A stretch of 64,000 nucleotides of DNA from positions 11,421,360 through 11,485,359 of the forward strand of contig JAKJHU010000030.1 of the NCBI GenBank assembly GCA_022316685.1, in the 5' to 3' direction. Position numbers and translations under genes: made by a program. Shown here piece by piece: positions 25,470-36,193 of this stretch. Numbering within the stretch: the stretch's first letter is position 1; each line of letters starts with the position of its first letter. A model generated the notes under the pieces. That model was not told the origin of the DNA. It did not search any database and worked only from the letters and a program-made list of their open reading frames with translations. The DNA comes from Progne subis subis. Taxonomy: Eukaryota; Chordata; Aves; Passeriformes; Hirundinidae.

Positions 25470-25498
25470 CATCAAAAAAAATTTTTTTTTTTTTTTTG
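25470..25498. repeat. A-run then T-run
   Basis: Eight A followed by about 16 T, a perfect 8+8 A/T palindrome in its centre. Confidence 0.8.
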
Positions 25499-25967
25499 GT
25501 AACACAAAACATTAAAATTCTGCATGTTACAGTTTTCAACTGAACTTAATCTCTTTGGATTAAACTAAAGAGCTAATGGGTGATACCTGCTGAAGAAAAT
25601 AAACCTTTTACTACAGTTCAATGGGGAAAGAATACTACCTGTCTCCCTGCTCCTTCCTGAAGCTACATCATTCTCTCTAGATTGTTGCAACAACTCTGTT
25701 CTCACATAATCCACAATGTCAAAACAGAGACGGCTACACAGAGAAGTCTGGTGTGGTCAAACTGACCAGTGCATCTCTCAGAATTCCTAAAAAGCTTTTC
25801 ATGGGGTTCATTTGGGCCTGACCAACCTTCACATATTATTTTGGTTTAGCTGTAAAAACACCAGCTATTTGTTCTTGGAACTATTTGTTCCAAGTTTCTT
25901 CTTCTTCCACACTAGCACAATACATTACTATTGCTTTTTTCTTTCTGCTGCATCGAAATGTATTAAA

Positions 25968-26012
25968 ACATTTATTTATTTATTTATTTACTTACTTACT
26001 TACTTACTTTAC
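25968..26012. repeat. (TTTA)n to (TTAC)n tetranucleotide tract
   Basis: Five or so TTTA units change without a break into five TTAC units, a compound microsatellite. Confidence 0.92.
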
Positions 26013-26229
26013 TTATGGTACATACTGTCTGCTAGAAGCAGGGCTCTAGGACAATCCTTGATTTGGCAGTCCTTTCCAGCATTTTGTTTCTGCCTGATAT
26101 AACACATGAAGGTCTTTTCCCCCCTTAAATATAGTGACATTTTTGCTTCTGCTTATGACAAAATGCAAAGACTTGAGATTTCCACCACTATGTACACAAA
26201 GGAGAGGGTAACCCTGACAAAGTTCAAAG

Positions 26230-26790
26230 TACATTTCTCATCGGGAGCAGAGATGTCACTGAGTCAAGGAGAGGGTGCCATGGGCAGATCCTGGATCCAG
26301 GATCCAGAATCCAAAGGTGCAGTTTTATGACGGGCCTAAGCCCTACTGGACCTGGAGGAACGCTGCCCATCCCTTTACCACTGTCTGTGGGCCCAGGCCC
26401 TGCCCTCTCCCTGCACTCACACTGGCCAAAAAATGCCCTGCTCACACCCCAGGGTGACGGGGGGCCAGTCAGACTGTGCTTTTCAGTGGCAACTCAGGCT
26501 TGGGTTAAAGCTCACTTCTCCTCTGGGCAGCCCAGCTCCCACCTCCTTCTCTGCCTTTGCAAATTCAACCAGCACTGGAAGTAGGCACGAGGAACAAGCC
26601 AGGAAAGGGTCACATGCACCAGAAAAACCTCCAAACCAAAGCAGCACCTACTCCTCAGCCAAGACGACAGGGTAGATGACCATACTGAAGGTCCTGGGGC
26701 AGGGGCCACACTCCCGGCCTGGCTGATGGCCCCCACCCACGTGGCAGCCCACCTTGCCAGCACACAGGGAGCACAAAGCCATCCCTGACG
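26230..26790. other. GC-rich, CpG-poor intronic patch
   Basis: About 560 bp distinctly richer in GC than its flanks but with few CpGs. It has overlapping ORFs of 60-85 codons in several frames and a local GGATCC repeat (gatcctggatccaggatcc at 26288-26306). Not recognised; could be an unclassified repeat. Confidence 0.4.
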
Positions 26791-27774
26791 GAGCAGGGGA
26801 ACAAAAAAAAACCAGGCCTGAAAGGAAGGAAAGATTGAAATGTCTTTTTGAAAGAAGAGGGAGGTGGGGGAAGAAGATTTCAGGAGAAAATCATCTTTAT
26901 CTGGCAGGAAATATAGGTGCTGTCTTCAGTAAAGTAAAATCATTATTGCAAGCAAACTGGTTCACTAAGTAACATGCAGAGGAGGACTATAATGCTCTCC
27001 TTGTCATTAAAAAACTTTGAAACTATACTTCTGTCAGCTACACTAATGATACTCAAATTTTATATTACACAGCAGAAGCTGTGCTCTGGCTAAAATTCGG
27101 TGCACTGTGTTACACAGGAGTTCACATTAGAAAAGCAGTTATTAGCTCACAGTGACTATAAACATGTTTAAAATGCACAAAAAAAAAACCAACCATACAA
27201 TTCAAAAATCAGATGGAAGTGTGATGAACTGGTCCACACCAAGAGGACCCTTCCCCTTCCAGCCAGGAACCTCCTTTGCCAAGGAAGAATCCTATCTTTG
27301 GCATATTTTTCTACAAAATAAAAAGACTGCTTGAATCCTGGAAGTCTAATCAATTTTTTGTTTCCTTGTGTCCACATATGAATACTAAAGAAGAGCACTA
27401 ATTAGAAATAAACTATATTTATCTTTTTACCTGGTAGAAAGGAGTTTAATTTCAGTGAAATTAACGTCTGGCATATTTTGATGACTTTATGTAAGCCCTT
27501 ATTAAATATAGCAAAATTCAGGCTCCAAACCCCAGTGGAATTGGCACAATCAAATTTCTATCTGATTTATCAGCTTCACTGTCATAGTAACTAACCTGGT
27601 GCACTTCTCTGCTTGGTTCTCTCTGTTTCACTCCATCAAACAGAAATGTAACACTATTTTTATTGCTTATCTCTTTTGCCTTGGGTTACATCAGTAAGTA
27701 ATTTCCCTCTGTTAACCTGACAAGAGTCTTTTTCGTGTTGACCTTAAAAGGACACAGCTGTGACAACTTTGGTT

Positions 27775-27868
27775 TGGGGTTGGTTTTTTGTTTGTTTGTT
27801 TGTTTGGTTGGTTGGTTTGGGTTCTTTTTTGTTTTGGTTTGGTTTGCTTTTTTGTTTTGTTTTGTTAC
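27775..27868. repeat. G/T-only simple repeat
   Basis: TTTG and TTGG units with GGTTTTTT interruptions. The minus strand is A/C-only and gives a Lys/Gln/Asn/Pro-rich false ORF. Confidence 0.85.
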
Positions 27869-28539
27869 TAGCTCTCAGCTGAATACTTGTTCTTGGTAGT
27901 CCGGGATCTTCATCTGGCACTGTTTTATACCCAATGAGTAGACTGAGCACAAAGCATTGGTCACTCAGCTCCCCCAGTATCTCCCAGCCTTTATCGCAAG
28001 AGGCACTGGAGAAGTTGGAGGTAGATGTTACTTCAGCAAAGCCATGACTAATTACAAGAGGTCTTCTAGGTTTGATCTTATTGTCTTAATGCTCTGTAAT
28101 TAATTAATATAAACGTACATCCTTATTTCCACAGCCTTTGCTCAAGATATTAAAAACGCCAGTCTCTGGACTCAATCCCTCCTGGCATTTTCTCTCATGT
28201 TATGTAAGTAGCAGTGGCTGACTCTCTCCAAAAGTCCCAGCATTTGAAGATCAGGATGAAAAATCTGCTCAGGATTTCTAGACTAAGGAAGGAAGAATAC
28301 ATTATGAACCACTTACTGTGAACTTCTCTTAATACAATAACCCAGCTAGGGGATATTTGTAAAATCCAAAAATATTTAGGTAATCTGAAAATGGCACTTC
28401 CGTCTCAGCCATGCACTATCCAATAAAGGCAACACATTACTGATTTCAATAAATAATGACTTTGTGCCAAATACCTCAGAAAATAAAGAGAAACAAGTAC
28501 ACAACATATTTCAAATTCATTGTGCTATGTGCACTGATG

Positions 28540-28579
28540 GTTACTTACATTAATATAGATTTTTATTAATGTAAGTAAC
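28540..28579. repeat. Perfect 16-bp inverted repeat (hairpin)
   Basis: GTTACTTACATTAATA (28540-28555), 8-base spacer, then its exact reverse complement (28564-28579). Confidence 0.95.
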
Positions 28580-28933
28580 AGCAACTTACACATCGCTAGC
28601 TCTAATTGTGATTTAAACTGGCAGGCCAAAAACACTGAGATACACATACAATGAGGTTAAAAGAAATTACATATGCTTTCACTATATTTCTGAAAAGGAA
28701 GAACTCGAAATAATTATTAAAATGTAGTCATTTTATCAAAAGAAGGAGTCTTTCTCTGAATAGTGGCTTGTGTTGTGGTAGCTATATGCTCTTAATCAAA
28801 CACTTACACAGCTCAAAATCATCTTTTGTGTCTACATATGGTTTTATGTTGATACATAGTATAGATTTCATTCCACATATCATATTTACTAGATAAGAAA
28901 GTTTCTTTATGGTTTATGAAAGCTGGAAGAATC

Positions 28934-28960
28934 ATTTTAATGATTAAGAATCATTAAAAT
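28934..28960. repeat. Perfect 12-bp inverted repeat (hairpin)
   Basis: ATTTTAATGATT, 3-base loop, AATCATTAAAAT. It lies less than 400 bp from the 16-bp hairpin. Confidence 0.95.
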
Positions 28961-30166
28961 TATCTTTAAAGTATTGCTCATCAGTTCAGTGATGCCTGAG
29001 GTATGCAGGAAGGGGGGGGAAAAAGACATGTACAAAACCTGTTTTGCATTAAAAACTAATTTAAGCAAAGAACTATATGTGAGTTTTCACTGGGCATTGT
29101 TCATCCAATTGTTTTGGTTTATCACCTCTAGAGGTAAGAAAGCTCATTATCGCACACTTTATTTTCACCCATAGAATAGAGAAGGAAAATGAGTTTTCTG
29201 TTGCCTTTCTTTTTTTGTTTCTGGTAATCTTAGTTTTGAAAGTGAGAGGCGCTGGGCAGAATGTAAAATGGAGAAAACAGCGTCACTGCACCAACATAGG
29301 AAGCCTCCGGCGGAATCCAATTCGATCACTTCTGGGACCAACTGGTCCCAGGTGTTTAAATAGCCATTTCCACCAGTATTGTGGTGTGACATTACTTAAA
29401 ACTTTGGCAGCAAATAAATAAACACAAACAGTACATAAAGCTGTGCAGACTTATACTTTAACACTGATCAAAATCCAAAAGTCCTATTTTAAAAGGTATA
29501 TATTTAAGTCTATTTTTTTAAATACAGGTTTCTCTATTTTAAAGAAAACCTTTTTTATCCCTAAGCATTAATTATTGTGTACCTTGGTTATTTATATTAG
29601 ATTAGTTAGGAGTCCAGCAACTGTTTTAATATATACTGCAGTAGTTTCATATAACATCTTTCGGGATAGAAATATGCTTTAATATACTATAAATTAAAAA
29701 TCAAACCACATACATGATGCTACCAGTTTTGCTATGCTCCTGCAAGTATCTGCAACATCAGACTACTATGCATGAGATGATCACAGAAGGGAAAAACCTA
29801 ACTGGCAGAATTCTCAATGGGCTTAAACCAGAACAAAAAGTGTACTTAGTTTAAGAACTGAAAGTCTGTCTGTAGTTTGGCACACACAGCACATCACACC
29901 ATGTAATTTTATAAAAATCAAATAACTTAGCAAATCACTTCAAATATTTCCTTTATCGTTTGTTTTAATCATGTTTGAAAGTAAAGAAAAAAAAAAAAAT
30001 TACAGGATAGAATGAAAGCAAAATGTAATGATCTAGAACTCTTAATTCTCCTGAATGAACATTCCTAAATGTTTGGATCGCGGACCACTGTCACACTTCA
30101 AATATAACAGGGAACCACTATGCAGCCTTCACAACAAACTTTAAATTAAAACCCCTAAATGGATGA

Positions 30167-30191
30167 TATGATACTGCAGATCAGTATCATA
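30167..30191. repeat. Perfect 10-bp inverted repeat (hairpin)
   Basis: TATGATACTG, 5-base loop, CAGTATCATA. Confidence 0.93.
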
Positions 30192-30837
30192 CCATGATTA
30201 CAAGTGTCTGCAGACCACAATCTGGAAACTAATTTATTAAAAGATTAACTTTCCAAAAGGGAATGTTACTCTCTGGGCCTCTTGGCATACTCATTTTACA
30301 TACTGAGATATTACAGAGTATCTGAGTACGCAAAGGTGTTAAGACCTCTGTTCTATGGGGTTTTTTTAATAGTGTGATATATCACTTTAAGTTGGGATTT
30401 TTAAATTAAAATAACAAGTCAATTCCAAGATGATTAAATGAAAAAAATTATTTACCCTGGTATCTCCATTTCAATCTAGACTGTTGGATTTCAAGCTTTT
30501 TTTCCACACAAAATGATTGGACTTAGATCTTCCTTACAATAAAGTACCCTTAAACTGTGGACAATAAAGTGATTTCCAAAGATGTCCCTGAAAGGGCCAG
30601 CCTATGAACAGCAAAAGCTGTTCTTGGTTCAGGCTTATCACTATAGAATGTGGACTAGAATTTTGTAATTTATGTATATATACACAAACATATATTATTT
30701 TAAATATGCATATACACACGCAGTATAACAAAAAAAAAAAGTTGTTTCAAGGATATAAGCATATATAAAAGCATTCAGAAGGAAGGACAAAAACAAAAAG
30801 AGACTATATCCATTCTAAAGGCTTTATCTAAATTTAT

Positions 30838-30890
30838 TGGGGAAGGGAGGGGGAGAGAGAGAAAAAAAGCGAGAAAGGGAGAGAGGATTG
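30838..30890. repeat. Purine-rich GA tract at the CpG island edge
   Basis: Mostly G and A (ggggaagggagggggagaga and onwards), directly bordering the 31-kb CpG island. Confidence 0.8.
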
Positions 30891-30899
30891 TCCTGAAGC

Positions 30900-31450
30900 T
30901 GGGGCGGGACAATCGTGACTGCAGTTTTCTGCCGAGCACTTCAGTGACAGCGCGAGGGGAAGAGTGGTTAATCACCGCATTCTGGGAACCGGGCAGAGAC
31001 AGAGGGAGCAACTGCTTTCCGCAACACTTCCTGCGATAAGGGAGCCAGCGCTGGCACACGGACGCGGACACACACGCGAGAAGCGGCTGCGCGGCGCAGC
31101 GCTTCATGCGACTGCAAACGTGACCCGCAGCCCCGCAGCCCCGCAGCCCCGACACACGGACACCGGCGCGCTCGGTGCCCGCGGCTGCCGGGAGCCGGGC
31201 GGGAAGGGGCAGCGCCGCTGCGTCCCCGCCCTGCGCGGCCCCCGGCGGGCACAGCCGCGGGAGCCCGCCCCGTGCCCGCCGCCCGGTGATGCTCCTTCCC
31301 GACACGCACCCACAACTTCGGCGCTGAACAAAGGCTGCCGGACTGACGCCGCGGCACAGTCGGGCTTCTATTTATTTTTATTTTTAAGGGCGATTCCAAG
31401 AAAACTTTCGCGCTCGAAGTCAGCGCGGTACCCCGCCGCCCATTCCCTAA
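30900..31450. promoter_or_regulatory. Intragenic CpG island, first block
   Basis: A GC- and CpG-dense block of about 550 bp lies inside the first TRPS1 intron, about 19 kb downstream of the main island. It follows a purine-rich GA tract (30840-30890). Overlapping ORFs of 75-176 codons exist on both strands but none is recognisable. No strong donor is visible on the TRPS1 strand. It may be an alternative promoter or an island-type enhancer. Confidence 0.55.
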
Positions 31451-31690
31451 GCACTGTTATTAAGCCTTGAAAAGACTTGCAAAGAAGTAAACAAGGCAGG
31501 GGAGGCAGGACAGGCATTAAGGCCAACACGTCCCGTATCATCCAATAACTTCCCCTTACATGCCCAGTACAATGCGGGTTTGCTGATCACAGCTTTTCCA
31601 CTGTAGCAGAGCCAAGTGCAGGCAATTACTTACACTTATGTAGACTTTTATAAGAGATAACAGTTATCTCTATTGAAAGGCACAAGGGGC

Positions 31691-31734
31691 GGGGGGGGGG
31701 GGGGGGGGGGGGGTCTTTTTTTTTTTTTTTTTTT
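31691..31734. repeat. Poly(G) run followed by poly(T) run
   Basis: 23 consecutive G, TC, then 19 T, lying between the two blocks of the intragenic CpG island. A homopolymer G-run of this length can form G-quadruplexes and is hard to sequence. Confidence 0.95.
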
Positions 31735-31779
31735 CCTTTCATTACCAAGCTGGTTCAAAAACACACAGAAGGGTTTCTG

Positions 31780-32045
31780 TGCGGGGCACGGCTCCTCCAG
31801 CCCTCCGTAGAGCCTCAGAGCAGAGCAGCAGCTTCACGCTCCGCCGAGGAGCGCTTCATCCAGGCCACGATGGAAAAGCCCGGCACAGACCAGCCCCGCG
31901 GAGCGTCCCGTAGCCCCCAGCCCGGCACTTCGAGGCAGCCAGGGCTGGGCTGGGCAGGCTGGGGGCGGCTGCGCACCCCGGGCAGGGGAATGTCTCGTCC
32001 GGCGGCGCTCTAGCTGACCCCAGCCCACAGGAATCCAGGTAAACT
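31780..32045. promoter_or_regulatory. Intragenic CpG island, second block
   Basis: A second GC-rich block sits 300 bp from the first, beyond a G-run/T-run. On the plus strand a donor-like CCAG|GTAAAC occurs with GT at 32038-32039, which could end an antisense first exon. I see no coding frame worth calling. Confidence 0.45.
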
Positions 32046-34544
32046 AAACTGTAATGGGCCCTGCTGCCCATACCAGCCACGTCCCCCTGATCAAGATAAA
32101 GGCAGGAGCGATCTCCGCATTTTTAATGCAAATGAGATGCAGCCCGCAGGCTCTCAGTAAATTGCCAATGCATTGGGGATGCCACTGCCCTTTAGCTTTG
32201 TCTCCACATGTGCTGAAATTTGATGAGTGCTGCTTGTGTTTTTCTTCCCACCACCAAAGGATAGCACAGATACAGGAAGCAGGAAAAACGATGTTGCAGT
32301 AGCACTTACAGACCAGACTGCCGCTGCCAGCATCTTCAGTTGTATCACTAATTCTGCCAGTGCCATTTCACTGGTATTTCTTCTGAAATTCGTGTTGGAT
32401 AATTTTAACTCTGAGCCAAAGTATCTCTGAGCAATAGGAGAATATACTGCATTTATAGAGTTACCATGTCTGCATTCACGTTTTAAGAAGAACTCTCTAA
32501 TCCTTACATATTTGAGGGAAAGGATTTCAGCACAGAAGGTGTATCCGCATTTAAAAACCAGGAGCATTTTACATGTTGCAAAAGTAGTACATGATAGGAA
32601 ATGAAAGAAGGTTCCATTGCCTTACTATGAACTCACCGCAGATGTGCTTAAAACAGATATTAAAGACATGATTCACTGTAATAAAGACACCCCAAACAAT
32701 TATTTAAAGTGATTCAAAATACAACATTTGGGGGTGGGGAGGTGATGATAGAGTGCACCTACTTCTCCCCCCCCCAAGAAAATACAAGCTCCAATAATAA
32801 CAATGACAAATAAATAATAATGATAATGGCACATATTTATACTTTATGCAGAAGTGAAGTATGGTTCTTAAGATTAGTCTTGCTTTCAGTTTCACTCAGC
32901 ACTAAAACTAGTCAGCTTTGCGTTAAAGAGGTGTAGAGTGTTACTTAGGAGTTACAGAAAGTACATCGGCATGTTAAAGAAAAACAGAAAAAACAGTGTC
33001 ATAATCCATACAGGAAAATGATGGCTAAAACAGAAGATAGGATTCTCACACACCACTCAACACATCTTTTTCTTCCCAAATGCACAACAGACATAGGAAC
33101 AGGAGCTTCAAATACTTACTAAACTTATGCAGAGAAATAAATGGGTATCAGTTGTGTGACTTAAAAAGCCAGAGGAAAAAGGAGCAAATTTTTCATGGAA
33201 GCCTTGAATCATACAAGCTGCTCATTTGCCTCATTCACATCCTCCTCCTTTCACTGCACTTCAACATAAAGAAGGCAGCCTAAACAATATCCATCTTAGA
33301 AATCCAAAACATTGCAGAGACCACACTGCAGCAACAGATCTGCTTCACATGCACTGACGTACCTCCTCAACATCTGAAAGAAATTCCAGCTCCAGTCAAC
33401 CCATAAGAGACATGTTGCCTGACTGTACCTTGATGGTATTGTTTATGAAGATGGTGATTTACACACTCATAATGATTTAAGCAGCTGCTTTGCATACATT
33501 ACAGAGAGAACTTGAAACATGTGACCTGCTTCACAAGGCAGGATTATACCTCTGTTCTTGTTGTGTCATGTGCAACCACATTATTTAGTAGTTAAAGGCA
33601 AGCGAGCACTCTGGTATTCTACTGCCCTCACCATGTATGCAGCGCGAGAGTTTCAGCATGCCTCTGAAACCAAAGGTGAGCCTCCCAACTTCTAAAGACA
33701 GACAGTTAAAAAAATTATATAATTGTCAAAGGGGCTCAGTCAAACCTACCACATGGTTCTGCCCACTCAGGATTACGACTCTTGCTAAAAGATTTTTTTA
33801 GGACAAGAAATCTTTCATGGTGTTAATAAATTTGTAACAATGATCATATTCTTAGGGACTACTCCAATACAAACTTTCATTAGCACTCACGCCACCTCTC
33901 ACAAAACACTGAGAATGTACGCATGGTCATCAGCAGCTAGGAATAAACAATAAGAATTTCAATCCTTTTTTCTGATGTTGTTTTCAAAGACAAAAGCTTT
34001 TCAGAAAAATGGAAACTAACATCCAAAGAACGGCTGGACTCTGCCTGTCAGCTCCTTCATATTTTTTACTTGTTTTTATTGATCCATACACTTCTTATGC
34101 ACAACTTCATTACTGCTTTGATAATTAAAAGATAATTAAATACAAGACAGAGCATGCATCATGCTGAGAAATCACTTAGCAAGTGAACTGTTGTGCTGAA
34201 AAGTGCAATTCTTTCTGTCATTCACGGCGCAGTGATACATCAGTAACAGACGCCACGGGAGCTATTTTGGGGATGATCCAGTGGCTTACCGGAGCCACGG
34301 AAGAGAGCAGAAAAGCAGAAGATTGAGAATTCAAGGGAAATCCTGTCACGAGGGCCTTCACACTTCGCAAACACGTGAAACAAGAGCACATTCACACAGG
34401 TTTACACCAACTTCAGACCAAGTACAGCATTCCCCATACAATATGTAATAAAAGATGTCAAAGTATGACTTTTTTTAAGAAAGGAAGACTGGTGGGTTGA
34501 AGGGGAGATATCTTAGCAGCACCAGGAGTGAAGGCACTAAAGTT

Positions 34545-34705
34545 CTGATCACATCTTTGCCACTGGCTCACTAACACGGCAGTTATTTAGATTCCCTGTG
34601 CCCTGGCTCACCCATCAGTACAATGGCTATAATACTTCATCCTGTCCTTAAGAGGCAATTACTGCTTGTAAACTACTCTGGGAACCTTGATTAAAATGCA
34701 CTGCA
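34545..34705 (+). mobile_element. Ancient MIR-like SINE fragment
   Basis: TTTGCCACTGGCTCACTAAC, CCTGTGCCCTGGCTCACCCA, TCAGTACAATGGCTATAATA, CTTCATCCTGTCCTTAAGAG and TAAACTACTCTGGGAACC parallel the MIR order (tgccactgactagct, tctgtgcctcagttt, tgtaaaatggg, taatacctacc, gtaaagcac). Diverged. Confidence 0.6.
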
Positions 34706-35479
34706 GCTTTGCGATAAGTATTCTCTCTGAAAGAGCACACAAGCTGGGAAGTACTACCTGACGGCTGCAAAAGAAAAATAATCATTCTGAATGAGATGTA
34801 TGTGCCTGACCTATGCACACGTGTAGGTGGATCCCTCCTGGAATACTGGGGTTTTTTCTCCTTTTTTCAGTTACTATGTGTATATTGCAAAGAGAGGAGC
34901 AGTGAGAACAGATAATTACAAAGCCTTTGAAAAGCCCTGGTACTTTCACCAGAGGATCACAGTGGGCCATCTTCAAGAATTCTGATGCAGAACTCTATGT
35001 AATTAAAAAACATAATTATTTATAATACTCCTCAAACCCTGTTTTCATTAAGGAGAGGAGAGGAAAAAAAAAAGACAGATCACTTTAAATATGAATGCTT
35101 TATGAATAAAGAATTTTTTTTAAATTGATGAGCATTCACTTTCCCATACAGTCACATAAAGTCTGAGTAGTTCATGTAAAACATAATTATCAACGTTTTA
35201 AACCACATTTTCCCCTTGAAAATAAATAAATAAGGACGCCAAAATCTTTTTTGTTCATTAAGAGTCAGATCCAGCAGAAAACATCTGCAGACTTCTAGAC
35301 CAAGCAAGCCCTGGAAGGCCATGGTACTGGCTGCACCTCGTGCCAACCTCAAAATTTTGGCTGGTTCAGAAAGATTTAAACAAAACAAAAGAAGCCCTGC
35401 AGCTTTACATGTCTGGGAATTGTGAAACTGCGTTAGGTTTATGAATAAAGAACAAGGGTGAGAAAAAAAAACAACTCCT

Positions 35480-36055
35480 TTTAAAAAGGAGATCCCTCTC
35501 TCCCTCCTGCCCTCCAGCATTCTGGGTGCTAGACAAGGGCTCCTCTCCCTCCCCAGGGACACCACGGACATCAGCAGTGGCGGCCCACAACGTGAGGTCC
35601 ACCTGCACGCCCTGCTGCCGAGGGGATGGGAGCCCGAAATCCGGCACTCGCCCCCACTTGGCACATCCAGCAGGCGCCTGAGCATCCAGCTCCCAGCCCT
35701 GCTCCCAGCCGTACCCCCAGCCCTGCTCCCAGCCATGCCGGTAGCTGCCACTGGCAAACCCAAAGGAGCGTCCCTGGGATGGGAGCCAGCCTGAGTTGTT
35801 CAAAGGACGCTGCAGGGCCACCACAGAGGGGCAGGCACAGCTCAGGGTGAAGAGCCCCCCCTGTGAAGGCATGGCCAGGGGACACGGTGGTCTCCCCTGA
35901 ACCAGCAGCCTCTCTAGCCCCATGGAAGAATTGGGCCCTGGGAGCAGCCCAGGATTGCTACCACGGGCTTGAAGAGGCTCCAAGGTGCAGCGGAGGGAAG
36001 GAGCCTCAGCTACCCCAGGCAACCAGCAACTCATATTTAGATTTCAGGCTACCCT
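35480..36055. other. GC-rich patch with long overlapping minus-strand ORFs
   Basis: On the minus strand two overlapping frames of 209 (36034-35405) and 203 codons (35763-35152), plus one of 104, are open. No domain is recognised. The protein has a low-complexity WEQGW/YGWEQGW repeat from a minisatellite and a poly-Phe stretch, both signs of a chance frame. CpG is not enriched. Possibly an unclassified repeat; not called as a gene. Confidence 0.35.
35690..35738. repeat. Short CCCAGCCCTGCT minisatellite
   Basis: About four imperfect copies of a ctcccagccctg / cccagccgtac unit. Confidence 0.85.
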
Positions 36056-36145
36056 GAATATGTGTATGCAAACATCACAGAGGAGATGATGGCTTCGCTA
36101 GGGCTGTTCGCTGAAATAAAGGAGAAGCTTAGGATGAGGGCCCTG

Positions 36146-36193
36146 CTAGAGCAGGTTCTTTAATTTAATGAAAATTAAAGAACCTGTTGCTAG
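36146..36193. repeat. Long inverted repeat (hairpin), 15-bp perfect core
   Basis: CAGGTTCTTTAATTT is followed after 7 bases by AAATTAAAGAACCTG. Pairing extends outward imperfectly (CTAGAG...TTGCTAG), giving a stem of about 20 bp. Confidence 0.95.

Larger units (their letters stand above)
12275..30899 (-). other. TRPS1 first intron, segment nearest exon 2
   Basis: AT-rich intronic sequence about 18.6 kb long. Apart from the repeats, hairpins and GC patches listed separately, I see only short unrecognised ORFs. Assignment to the intron assumes transcription starts in the 50.7-52.3 kb island. Transcripts starting in the 31-kb island would make it the first intron of those. Confidence 0.7.

Noticed and set aside
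32154..32567. 137-codon minus-strand ORF beside the intragenic island
   Set aside because: No domain, no donor of good quality at its end and low-complexity stretches; not supportable as an exon.
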